Origin: an uncultured Acetatifactor sp.
GTDB taxonomy: Bacteria; Bacillota; Clostridia; Lachnospirales; Lachnospiraceae
Assembly (NCBI GenBank): GCA_910578185.1
Contig: CAJTPN010000004.1
Location: 1 to 9,472 of the forward strand
Length of the DNA stretch: 9,472 nt
Reading direction: 5' to 3'
The notes below the pieces were generated by a model. The model had not been told where the DNA came from, did no database searches, and was given only the letters and a program-made list of their open reading frames with translations. Positions 1 to 6,892 of the stretch are shown here, piece after piece. Position 1 is the first letter of the stretch. The number at the start of each line of letters is the position of its first letter. A program made the translations under genes and the position numbers.

Positions 1-15
1 ACTGTTATTATCCAT
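1..15 (-). CDS. Start of an aminoacyl-tRNA synthetase gene, probably valyl (partial)
   Basis: Only the first five codons (MDNNS) lie in the window; the gene runs off the left edge. The ATG follows a strong ribosome binding site, TAGGAGGT at 23-30, with seven bases between. Identity rests on the upstream leader, not on the protein. A complete T-box leader precedes this start, and T-box leaders in Firmicutes control aminoacyl-tRNA synthetase, amino-acid biosynthesis or transport genes. The specifier (GUA, 326-328) and the discriminator-pairing base (U, at 199) both fit tRNA-Val, so valS is the best guess. A valine or branched-chain amino acid biosynthesis or transport gene is the main alternative. 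The protein sequence cannot decide this because too little of it is visible. Confidence 0.6.
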
Positions 16-110
16 TTTGGATACCTCCTATGTATGTTTTTATGGTTGGCAAACCCATATCTATCATACCATGGGAGGTTTCTTTCTTATAGCTAAAGCA
101 GCTGGGGACT

Positions 111-127
111 CACCGGCATAGCCGGTG
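111..127. repeat. Small GC-rich hairpin between T-box terminator and start codon
   Basis: CACCGGC (111-117) and GCCGGTG (121-127) form a perfect 7-bp inverted repeat with a 3-nt loop. On the plus strand it is followed by a T-rich run (129-138), so it could stop antisense transcription entering from the left. On the minus strand it lies in the leader transcript just downstream of the T-box terminator, where it might affect mRNA stability. Its function is not known. Confidence 0.4.
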
Positions 128-148
128 GTTTATTTTTTACTGTGACAC

Positions 149-184
149 AAAAAAGCCCTTTGCCGACTCTTATCGGCAAAGGGC
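149..184 (-). terminator. T-box-controlled intrinsic terminator
   Basis: GCCCTTTGCCGA (155-166) and its perfect complement (173-184) form a 12-bp stem with a 6-nt loop. On the minus strand it is followed by a run of six U (149-154). It lies directly downstream of the T-box core, as expected for the terminator that competes with the antiterminator. Confidence 0.95.
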
Positions 185-455
185 GCTCTTGGCGCGGTAC
201 CACCTTTGTTCACAGCCGGAAGACTACACTCCCAAGCTGCCTCTACGGCTTCCATCAAAGCCTTATCTGATAACGGGGATAACCCGTGGAACCCTACTGC
301 TAGTTCAGATTCCCGGCTTGGAAGCTACCTTCCGCATCCTTACCTTCAGGCTGCCTTTCAGCGTCCTTTCCCAGGACGGCGCCCTCTCTATTAAGGGGTT
401 ATGCGTACTCCTCTTCGTCACTGCCTTCTCTCTAAATGATTCTTTAAAGTTATTT
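149..455 (-). promoter_or_regulatory. T-box leader (tRNA-sensing riboswitch), specifier GUA = Val
   Basis: Reading leftward, the transcript contains a Stem I region with the AGUA specifier-loop motif. A CGCAU strand pairs with AUGCG, which leads straight into GAAG-GUA-GC; the GUA specifier lies at 326-328. Next come the Stem II/pseudoknot-type segments (CCACGGG and CCCGUUA), then the conserved T-box core GGTGGTACCGCG (complement of 193-204), then a terminator. The variable base of the core, at 199, is U, which pairs with an A discriminator. Uncharged tRNA stabilises the antiterminator and lets transcription reach the synthetase gene; charged tRNA favours termination. Shifting the specifier one base gives GGU (Gly). 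Firmicute tRNA-Gly usually has a U discriminator, which would need an A at that position, so valine fits both contacts better. Stem I was paired by eye, so its exact limits are approximate. Confidence 0.92.
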
Positions 456-461
456 TTGTCT

Positions 462-490
462 ATCATAGTACATGTAAGGGTTTTTGTCAA
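462..490 (-). promoter_or_regulatory. Sigma-A-type promoter of the T-box leader
   Basis: On the minus strand a perfect TTGACA (485-490) is followed after exactly 17 bp by TATGAT (462-467). This places the transcription start near 455, just before Stem I of the T-box. The TGA that ends the open frame downstream of the Nudix gene lies inside the -35 box. Confidence 0.88.
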
Positions 491-606
491 GAAAAAAATT
501 CTTTCATGGACAGCCACTCCAAAACAGCCTGTTCCCACATCAGGAACCACCCTTCAATCCCGTTATGTTCAATGGTATATTGTCCATTAGTTCCCTTAAA
601 AATTAT
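487..606 (-). pseudogene. Coding-like tail in frame after the Nudix stop codon
   Basis: After the Nudix TAG (607-609) the same frame stays open for 39 codons, from ATA at 604-606 to a TGA at 487-489. The translation looks protein-like rather than random: it contains GQYTIEHNGIEGW and then WEQAVLEWLSMKEFF, with three tryptophans and alternating hydrophobic residues. There is no ATG with a good ribosome binding site at its beginning. Three explanations remain: the C-terminal remnant of a lost gene now abutting the Nudix gene, the former C-terminus of a longer Nudix protein cut by an amber mutation, or chance. I do not recognise the family. Confidence 0.35.
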
Positions 607-1089
607 CTAATCACAATCGGGATTTGTTGCCATATATAGAGAAAATGGTGCATGTTTGGTATTTGCGTTATAATCTGCGTATTGCAGTCCATATTGCTTT
701 AATGCTGCGCTTTCAATCATTTTTTTAGTGAGTTCAGGAACATCATCTCTTGACAATGCATAATCAATATCCAGCCATAGTACTTCGCTGTTCTCGTCAT
801 TATCCGATTGTGCTTTCCCAGAGATATATTTTGCGCTAAATACAATATACCAATCATGCATATTAAACCTAACACCTATTATATTCTGTGGCTCTACCTC
901 TATTTTCGTTTCTTCCATATATTCGCGTTTTAAGGCTTGTTGAGGTGTTTCACCATAATTTACATAACCGCCTGGTATAATTAACATGCCTTTTCCGTTC
1001 CCGTATGTATGGCGGGCAAGTAAAACCTTATTATCTTTTATCACCACACCGGCAACGCTTTGTTCCCAATTTGTATTCTCGGTGCTCAT
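607..1089 (-). CDS. Nudix hydrolase (160 aa)
   Basis: Nudix enzymes cleave nucleoside diphosphates linked to another group, using divalent metal bound by the Nudix box. A nearly canonical box is visible: G41, E47, R55-E56 and E59-E60, in the order Gx5Ex7RExxEE. Lysine (K62) stands where glycine is usual. The strand before it (SVAGVVIKDNKVLLARH) and the glycine-rich IIPGGYVNYGE turn are typical of the fold. I chose the ATG at 1089 because GGAGG lies nine bases upstream of it; an in-frame ATG at 1134 has no such site and would add 15 residues. The length suits a single-domain Nudix protein. The gene begins 49 bp after the GH3 stop on the same strand, so co-transcription is possible. Its codons are richer in A/T than those of GH3, which hints at a different origin. 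The substrate cannot be told; a mutator-type or ADP-sugar role is equally possible. Confidence 0.92.
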   Translation of the reverse strand: MSTENTNWEQSVAGVVIKDNKVLLARHTYGNGKGMLIIPGGYVNYGETPQQALKREYMEETKIEVEPQNIIGVRFNMHDWYIVFSAKYISGKAQSDNDENSEVLWLDIDYALSRDDVPELTKKMIESAALKQYGLQYADYNANTKHAPFSLYMATNPDCD

Positions 1090-1138
1090 ATCAATAAACC
1101 TCCAATCATAAATTACATTTAAGCATCCAAACATTCAT

Positions 1139-3553
1139 TTATTCCGGTTTGACTCCCTTCCCCTTTACCTGCAGCAAAAACCGCACTACGTTCAAGGCGC
1201 AGCGCTGCGCTTCCCCAAGGGTTACCCCCTTGGGATCCCCTAAGGAAGGCACCAGTGTATGTGCCTCCGGATCATTATCCTTTCCGAATTCACCCGGCAT
1301 CAATACGTCCACCTGAGCACGTATTCTACAGGCATCGTTGGCAATATCCGGAAATTCCCTGGAAACGCCTTCCCGCATCCACCAATCCGTGATCACAAGG
1401 CCGTCATACCCCCACTCCTGCCGCAGGATCTGAGTGGCCAGTTCATAATTATAATAGCTCCACACACCATTAATCTTGTTATAACTTGTCATAATGGCAT
1501 AGGGATGGGCCTCCGAAACGGCTATCTCAAAACCTTTCAGATAAATCTCCCGCAATGCCCTCTCGCTTACCCTGGAATCATTGTAGTTGCGGTTTCTCTC
1601 CTGATTATTGCACGCGAAATGCTTGGGACATGCGGATTTTCCCGTGCTCTGAATTCCCCTTATAACCGCAGCCGCCATCTTTCCCGATAACAGCGGATCC
1701 TCCGAAAAATATTCAAAGTTTCTGCCGCACAAAGGATTCCGATGAATGTTCATGCCTGGTGCCAAGAGCATATCGGAGCCAAAATGCTCCATTTCCTGAC
1801 TCACCATGGCATAGAGCTGCTCCACACCCTCCTGATCAAAGGTACTGGCCAGTGCCGTTCCGCAAGGCAGGAGGCATACGGTCCGGCGGATGCGGATTCC
1901 TGACGGTCCGTCCGTGGTAATCGCAGGCGGAAGCCCTCTGCCCCGCAGCTTTTCCGTCACTCCTCCAAAAGCACCTGCATTGCCCTCAATGCCGCAGGCC
2001 GAGTCCATCTTCCCCTCTCCATGGGTAAGCTCATCCAATTCTTCAAATGAAAGCTGTGCCACAAAGGCTTCGGCACTATGCTTTCCCTCACAGACATCCT
2101 GAAAAGAAATCCGCTCCTGTCCGCCGTTGGTAAGCTCTTTGGGCAATTCCGCCAATATCTGCTTTTTCAGACTTTTGGAAGCCACCGGCACGTCCTCAAG
2201 GACCAGGTTTCCGTCCCGGTTTACCATTCTTTCAAACACCGATTCCAGTCTTACGCCCATGGTCTCCTTAAGCTGCTTTACCACTTCCGTTTTCTGTCTT
2301 TGAAATTGATACACCGTTTCCACGTTACGGGCACTGTCCCCCACTTGCACACTATATTTACCAGCCTCCAAAACATAGCAGTGGGGATGCCCGGTTACGC
2401 CGGTGTCGTCATAAGATGCAAACACAGTCATATCTATTGTCATCTGAAGCAGTTGAGCTTCTCCCGGCTTCAAAACCCGGCTCTTACCAAAAGCAGCCAA
2501 CACTCTTTTGGGGTTCCCCAATTTCCCACAGGGCAGACCAAGATAAACCTGAACTACCTGTCTCCCATCCACATCTCCCGTATTGGTCACCTGCGCCTGT
2601 ATCTGGATTCTATTTTTATTCACCTCCGCCATAGTACACAGAGAAAACTCGGTATAGCTCAGTCCGTATCCAAAGGGATACAAAACCTTCTCTGGATGAA
2701 AAGTCTCAAAATAGCGATATCCTACATAAATGTCCTCCACATAGTCATTATAATGTTTCCCGCCAAAATCGCCGCTTCCCGGATAGGCGTCATAGCTTTC
2801 CGCAAGGGTATCCGTCAGCTTTCCGCATGGATTCACCGCCCCGGTAAGCACGTCCGCAAGGGCATATCCGCTCTCCATTCCCCCCTGCCATGCATAGACA
2901 ATGGCGCCGATCTTTTCCTGGTACTGTTTTACCCAGCCCATGTCAATTACATTTCCACAGTCCAAAACAACACACACACGTCGAAAAGCTTCCGTGACCC
3001 TATCCAGCATTTCCAGTTCCAAATCCGTCAGGTAAAAACTGCCCTTTTCCAGCAAGTTTTCCCGGTCCTCCCCGGCGGCCCGCCCCAAAACGACTATGGC
3101 CATATCGCTATTTTTCGCCGCTCCATTCACGATTTCCTCTGTCAGAGGCATCTCCGGATAGCTCATGGGCCACTTACCCCATCCACATTCTTTCGGAATA
3201 TTCTGTTCCTCATGACACCAGGCATCGTATACAGCCGCCAGCTCCTCATTCAATTTCACCTTGCGTTCGCGTAATCCCGACATTAGATTTGCTTTATAAG
3301 GAGCAACCACATCCCCGCCGCTGCCATAGCCAACAGTAAAATAATCCACCGCCGTGCGCCCAAATACCGCTACTTTGTCCTCCCTTTTGAGCGGCAAGGT
3401 AGCGCGGTCATTTTTCAACAGTACAATGCCTTCTGCCGCCATCCGGCGCATAGCGGATGCCATCTCCGGGTACGTCAGCTCTCCGGAAGCGGATGTATGG
3501 TTCAATTCCTGTTCCAATCCTGTCTTGCTTTCTTTCTCATTGACTGATGTCAT
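1139..3553 (-). CDS. Glycoside hydrolase family 3, domain-permuted (804 aa)
   Basis: GH3 enzymes remove beta-linked glucose, xylose or related sugars from non-reducing ends by a retaining mechanism. Here the domain order is inverted. The alpha/beta-sandwich domain (about residues 35-300) comes first and ends in the PFGYGLSYTEF motif (293-303). A fibronectin-III-like domain follows (about 310-410), then a linker, and the TIM barrel is last (about 500-795). Barrel motifs include TTDGPSGIR (D548), GRNFEYFSEDP (610-620) and PKHFACNNQE (643-652). The predicted nucleophile is D723 in VITDWW, and the predicted acid/base is E162 in the GEDR segment of the sandwich domain. There is no signal peptide, so it should act in the cytoplasm. 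The start at 3553 has AGGAGG eight bases upstream. Permuted GH3 enzymes with beta-glucosidase activity are known in gut Clostridia. The nearby GH43 gene makes xylo- or arabino-oligosaccharides plausible substrates, but this is inference. Confidence 0.95.
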   Translation of the reverse strand: MTSVNEKESKTGLEQELNHTSASGELTYPEMASAMRRMAAEGIVLLKNDRATLPLKREDKVAVFGRTAVDYFTVGYGSGGDVVAPYKANLMSGLRERKVKLNEELAAVYDAWCHEEQNIPKECGWGKWPMSYPEMPLTEEIVNGAAKNSDMAIVVLGRAAGEDRENLLEKGSFYLTDLELEMLDRVTEAFRRVCVVLDCGNVIDMGWVKQYQEKIGAIVYAWQGGMESGYALADVLTGAVNPCGKLTDTLAESYDAYPGSGDFGGKHYNDYVEDIYVGYRYFETFHPEKVLYPFGYGLSYTEFSLCTMAEVNKNRIQIQAQVTNTGDVDGRQVVQVYLGLPCGKLGNPKRVLAAFGKSRVLKPGEAQLLQMTIDMTVFASYDDTGVTGHPHCYVLEAGKYSVQVGDSARNVETVYQFQRQKTEVVKQLKETMGVRLESVFERMVNRDGNLVLEDVPVASKSLKKQILAELPKELTNGGQERISFQDVCEGKHSAEAFVAQLSFEELDELTHGEGKMDSACGIEGNAGAFGGVTEKLRGRGLPPAITTDGPSGIRIRRTVCLLPCGTALASTFDQEGVEQLYAMVSQEMEHFGSDMLLAPGMNIHRNPLCGRNFEYFSEDPLLSGKMAAAVIRGIQSTGKSACPKHFACNNQERNRNYNDSRVSERALREIYLKGFEIAVSEAHPYAIMTSYNKINGVWSYYNYELATQILRQEWGYDGLVITDWWMREGVSREFPDIANDACRIRAQVDVLMPGEFGKDNDPEAHTLVPSLGDPKGVTLGEAQRCALNVVRFLLQVKGKGVKPE

Positions 3554-3634
3554 TTTATTTTCCTCCTATTTTAAGTCGCGCGCCAGCACTTAAGCGTGAA
3601 GTTCTCTCAGCGCATGCTTCTTACCCTCTTATCT

Positions 3635-3663
3635 ATTTTATATGACAATACTCTAAAAATCAA
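3635..3663 (-). promoter_or_regulatory. Predicted sigma-A promoter of the GH3 gene
   Basis: On the minus strand TTGATT (3658-3663) is followed after 17 bp by TAAAAT (3635-3640). Transcription would begin near 3628, leaving a leader of about 75 nt before the GH3 ATG. An AGGAGG ribosome binding site lies at the end of that leader. No clear catabolite-response operator was found nearby. Confidence 0.55.
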
Positions 3664-3674
3664 TAAACACCTGA

Positions 3675-4163
3675 AAACATATCACAGACATAGCAAATGG
3701 GGCGTTGCCCATCACACCAGCAGTGCGGATTATACTATCTATAGAAACACATCTGCGGGACGATATCAAAACCGGTGAAATCGCCGCAAGCTGTTTTTGT
3801 TCCAAATCCACTCTTGAAAAACTATTTCGCAGCGTTCACCACATTTCCGTACATGATTACCTGGTCCGCGCTATAGCACCCATGAATCATTTGCACGTGC
3901 ATTTGAGCAAGTTTGGAACTGCAAACCTTCCGAATTCCGTACAACAAAATTCACAGAATTATTTCCCCGGATTAATGTACCTTCCATAAAAGGAGACGAT
4001 CATATTATAAAAAAAGACATGTAGAAATGACTTATTTCAAGAGATAAAAGATTGTTTTTTCGTACTGTGGGATACCAAACACATGGTGGATATCAATGCG
4101 CTCTCCAGAAAAACCGGAGACTTGGCCATATTAGAACAAATACGCCGTATGGTGGCGGCATAA
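3675..4163 (+). pseudogene. Decayed AraC-family regulator with GGDEF-like C-terminal piece
   Basis: Three pieces in different frames read as one former protein. Piece A (3675-3869, after a stop at 3672-3674) contains the first AraC helix-turn-helix: THLRDDIKTGEIAASCF, then SKSTLEKLFRSVHH and HDYLVR. Piece B (3869-4024, another frame) carries the second half of the DNA-binding domain: YSTHESFARAFEQVWNCKPS, then EFRTTKFTELFPRINVPSIK, ending at TAG. The linker helix and first part of the second helix-turn-helix, roughly 25 residues, are missing at the A/B joint (about 3869-3872), so a deletion joined them out of frame. Piece C (4029-4163) reads DLFQEIKDCFFVLWDTKH, then DINALSRKTGDLAILEQIRR. Its D...IN...GD.xxL pattern resembles the start of a GGDEF-like domain. 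The N-terminal sensor is also gone. The locus is non-functional as a regulator; it probably once controlled the adjacent glycosidase genes. Confidence 0.85.
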
Positions 4164-4178
4164 AGTTAACAGTAACAC

Positions 4179-4205
4179 AAAGGGGCTGCTTGAACCAGCC
4201 CCTTT
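4179..4205 (+). terminator. Hairpin downstream of the AraC remnant
   Basis: AAAGGGGCTG (4179-4188) and its exact complement CAGCCCCTTT (4196-4205) form a 10-bp stem with a 7-nt loop. It begins 15 bases after the last stop of the AraC remnant, where a terminator would sit. A strong U run is lacking on both strands, so termination would be weak, or the structure may do something else. Confidence 0.45.
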
Positions 4206-4321
4206 GCAACACACCTGGCGCACCTCCTGCTCCTGCCATGGCAACGATACCGACCATAAATGAATGGCAAATCAGGCAGTATACAGCAGCAGGATATTGG
4301 AACCTGGCGGCACTGGAAAGA

Positions 4322-4345
4322 TCCCACGAATGCAGGCATTCGGGA
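4322..4345 (-). terminator. Weak hairpin after the GH43 gene
   Basis: On the minus strand TCCC-GAATG pairs with CATTC-(GT)-GGGA around a 4-nt loop, followed by TCTTT. It begins 28 bases beyond the GH43 stop. The bulge and short U run make it a modest terminator candidate. The rest of 4206-4373 holds no gene that I can support. Confidence 0.3.
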
Positions 4346-4373
4346 CTTTAGACCAATGACGGCGGGAATCTAT

Positions 4374-5822
4374 TTAATTCAGCGTAAATTCCAAAAGCTC
4401 CAACCTTCCCTGTCCGCGAAATCGGAAGCACAATGCCTGTATCCCTTCCGGTATCTTCACTTTTGCAGAAAATACCTTCCAAGTCTCAGATGGTGTCACC
4501 GAAATTTCCCCAACAGCTTCTCCCTCCTCGGATACAGCCAGAAATATCTTTCCCTCCATACTGCCCCTTGCCATAACAGAGATCCGTTCCACATCCCTGA
4601 TATCAAAATATCGAAACAGCGCTGTCATACCGTCCTCTCCGTTTGCAATATACTGCCGTGGCGGCATGCCGGCAGCAGCTTCCGGATCGTAGTCCTCCCC
4701 ATCCTGAGTCAGATAAGGATGCCCATCCACCATGTACTTTGGATTCGAAATCACCGGAATTTCCCTGCCATAAAGATGGCAGACCATGGACGCAGGATAA
4801 GTCCCCTTACCCTGCAGCGGCCCCCGGTTTAGTCCACAGGAAGTCATCCATGCCTGAGGGATACTGCCGTCCGCCTGAATATGTATTTCCTCCGCACAGC
4901 CCTGGCGCGAGAACATAGTCCGATTTGTCTGACGGTGATAGAAAATATAATACCGGCCGTCAATGCATTCTATTCCGCCGTGATTATTGCCGAAACAATT
5001 TTTAGGAATCGCTTCTTTTCCAAAATCCCCAGGCATATCCGCATTGCTCACCACCACGCCGCCGTACGCAAAGTCTCTGTCAGGATAATCGCTGACCGCA
5101 TAACACAACTCATGCAGCTTAACGGAAGAATAAACGAAATAATAACGCCCTTTTATCTTTCTTATGGAACTTGCCTCGAAAAATTCATGCCCCTCATAAC
5201 CCGTTCCCACGGATTCTCCCAGAATGGGCAAAAGCTTTTTCGGCTCCGTTTTGATGGTCACCATATCGTCCTCTAATATCATCACCCTGGAGCCCTTGGG
5301 TTCCTTTCCAATGTAATCTTCTGTCCTGGGTCCGTTACCGGAATACAGATATATGGTTCCGTCCTCGTCGATAAAAACTCCCGGGTCAAAGGCTATGGTA
5401 TCCCCCTCCCTTTCTCCCACAGGATTCCCAGCCCCGTCCCTCACAATTCCAAGGAACTGATACTTTCCTGCCGGCGTGTCGCACACTGCAACGCCGATGG
5501 AACGAATGCTGTCATCCGGACAGTAGTAAAGGTAATATCTCCCGTCCTTTCCCTGTACCACATCAGGCGCCCAGAGATAATGGGTTCCGTCAGCCATGCG
5601 GGGATCCTGGGTTCTGCCGTAAATGACTCCCTCATATCTCCAATCCGTCAGACAATGCACATCTGCGGAATAACAGACATAATCATTCATACAAAACTTC
5701 TTCCCGTCAAATCGGTCATGGCTGCCGTACACATACACCCTGTCCCCAAACACATGGGGTTCCCCGTCTGGAATATATTCATATTCCGGCAAATACGGAT
5801 TGAAAATCTGTTCTCTACTCAT
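4374..5822 (-). CDS. Glycoside hydrolase family 43 with C-terminal carbohydrate-binding-like domain (482 aa)
   Basis: GH43 enzymes are inverting beta-xylosidases, alpha-L-arabinofuranosidases or galactan-type hydrolases built on a five-bladed beta-propeller. The three expected acidic residues can be placed: D19 in YIPDGEPHVF (general base), D146 in IAFDPGVFID (pKa modulator) and E216 in HEFFEASSIRK (general acid). H281 in NNHGG fits the metal-site histidine at the propeller centre. WAPDVVQGKDGRYYLYY (84-100) is a typical blade motif. Residues from about 395 to 482 form a beta-rich module (FRYFDIRDVERISVMARG onward) resembling CBM6-type domains. There is no signal peptide, so it probably acts on imported oligosaccharides. 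The start at 5822 is set by AAAGGA seven bases upstream and by the ATGA overlap with the dehydrogenase stop, which indicates translational coupling. Substrate is uncertain. Confidence 0.93.
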   Translation of the reverse strand: MSREQIFNPYLPEYEYIPDGEPHVFGDRVYVYGSHDRFDGKKFCMNDYVCYSADVHCLTDWRYEGVIYGRTQDPRMADGTHYLWAPDVVQGKDGRYYLYYCPDDSIRSIGVAVCDTPAGKYQFLGIVRDGAGNPVGEREGDTIAFDPGVFIDEDGTIYLYSGNGPRTEDYIGKEPKGSRVMILEDDMVTIKTEPKKLLPILGESVGTGYEGHEFFEASSIRKIKGRYYFVYSSVKLHELCYAVSDYPDRDFAYGGVVVSNADMPGDFGKEAIPKNCFGNNHGGIECIDGRYYIFYHRQTNRTMFSRQGCAEEIHIQADGSIPQAWMTSCGLNRGPLQGKGTYPASMVCHLYGREIPVISNPKYMVDGHPYLTQDGEDYDPEAAAGMPPRQYIANGEDGMTALFRYFDIRDVERISVMARGSMEGKIFLAVSEEGEAVGEISVTPSETWKVFSAKVKIPEGIQALCFRFRGQGRLELLEFTLN

Positions 5823-6892
5823 GCTTTTGTCCTTTCATATCCAAATACTTTTTTCAGCACCTCATCCTCCCGAAGGACCTGCTTTGCCAGTTCCCGGTAT
5901 TTTTCCTCATGGAGATACGTATGCCTCGCCGGCTTAATGGAGGGGGCCAGATCTATCGCCCGCTCATAATCTTCCCTGGAAAGCCCCAAGGTACTGACAT
6001 AGTCCCAAAATCCCGTATCCGTAAAGATGGTATTTACCCTGACATAGCGATGATCCTGTACCCGACTCATCAGATATGTGGCTATGCCAACCTGAACGCC
6101 ATGGAGCTGGGGCTGCTCCAGCATCTTATCCAGGGCATGTGAAATCAAATGCTCACTGCCGCTGGTAGGCGCGCTGCTTCCCGCAATCTCGTTTGCAATC
6201 CCGCTCATGGCAAGGGAATCCAAAAGCTCCCTCAAAAACAGATCATCCTGGATATTTTCAAAAGGCGTGCGCACAAAGCTATTCACCGCCTTTTTGGCAA
6301 TCATCACCGCAAAATCATTTACAGAACCACACCCCGCCTGTTCTTCAAATATCCAGTCATAAAGTGCCGTTATCTTGGACACCATATCCCCGATACCCGA
6401 ATAAAGAAACTTTACCGGAGCGCTTTTGATTACATCTGTATCCGCCAAAATACCATAGGCCATCCGGGCCGGGACAGACGCCCTCCTGCCGTCCACTGTA
6501 AGAGATGCGCTGGCACTGGAAAAACCGTCGCTGGAAGAGGATGTGGGAACGCTGATAAAAGGCAGCCTGCGAAGGTATGCCGCATACTTGGCCGCATCGA
6601 TGACTTTTCCGCCCCCAATTCCCACAATCACCTGTGCCTTTGCATCAATGGCAAAAGCCATTTCCACGATATCCTCAATCCGGATGGAATCCACTTCCCG
6701 GTACTCCAAAACGGAGACTTCCGCCGCTTTCAACGATTCCATCACCTGACTGCCAAACATTTCTATCAGTCCGTTGCCAAAATAGATTACCGCCTTGTCC
6801 ATGCCGCCGGACTTAATGTACGCCCCTATATTTTTCAACACTCCTTTTCCCACCTTCAGTATGGTTGGGATTGCAATATGGCTGCCGCTCAT
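5819..6892 (-). CDS. araM: sn-Glycerol-1-phosphate dehydrogenase, AraM/EgsA type (357 aa)
   Basis: This belongs to the iron-containing alcohol dehydrogenase / glycerol-1-phosphate dehydrogenase superfamily, whose bacterial AraM members reduce dihydroxyacetone phosphate to sn-glycerol-1-phosphate with NAD(P)H. The nucleotide-binding segment VGIGGGKVIDAAKYAA lies at 90-105 and the family motif VPTSSSSDGFSSASAS at 115-130. Metal ligands are predicted as D169 (GIGD), H248 (SGSEH) and H264 (LHG). The length is close to the family norm. I chose the ATG at 6892 because GGAGG lies seven bases upstream; an ATG six bases earlier is too close to it, and one at 6952 has no such site. Its stop overlaps the GH43 start. 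In some Firmicutes araM sits in arabinose operons, which agrees with the glycosidase neighbours. Activity on another phosphorylated or aldehyde substrate is possible. Confidence 0.85.
   Translation of the reverse strand: MSGSHIAIPTILKVGKGVLKNIGAYIKSGGMDKAVIYFGNGLIEMFGSQVMESLKAAEVSVLEYREVDSIRIEDIVEMAFAIDAKAQVIVGIGGGKVIDAAKYAAYLRRLPFISVPTSSSSDGFSSASASLTVDGRRASVPARMAYGILADTDVIKSAPVKFLYSGIGDMVSKITALYDWIFEEQAGCGSVNDFAVMIAKKAVNSFVRTPFENIQDDLFLRELLDSLAMSGIANEIAGSSAPTSGSEHLISHALDKMLEQPQLHGVQVGIATYLMSRVQDHRYVRVNTIFTDTGFWDYVSTLGLSREDYERAIDLAPSIKPARHTYLHEEKYRELAKQVLREDEVLKKVFGYERTKA

Noticed and set aside
326..330. Glycine (GGU) as the T-box specifier
   Set aside because: It needs a one-base shift from the usual GAA-N-codon spacing, and the T-box variable base U would not match the U discriminator usual for tRNA-Gly.
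189..590. Overlapping open frames across the T-box leader on both strands
   Set aside because: The region is explained by conserved T-box RNA motifs, a terminator and a promoter; the frames show no protein-like pattern apart from the separate tail at 487-606.
2078..3274. Long plus-strand open frame of 398 codons
   Set aside because: It lies wholly antisense to the GH3 gene, has no ribosome binding site, and its translation has no domain-like pattern. The GH3 reading frame with conserved motifs explains the sequence.
3671..3685. Catabolite-response (cre)-like sequence TGAAAACATATCAC
   Set aside because: It lacks the central CG, and its right half is out of register by one base.
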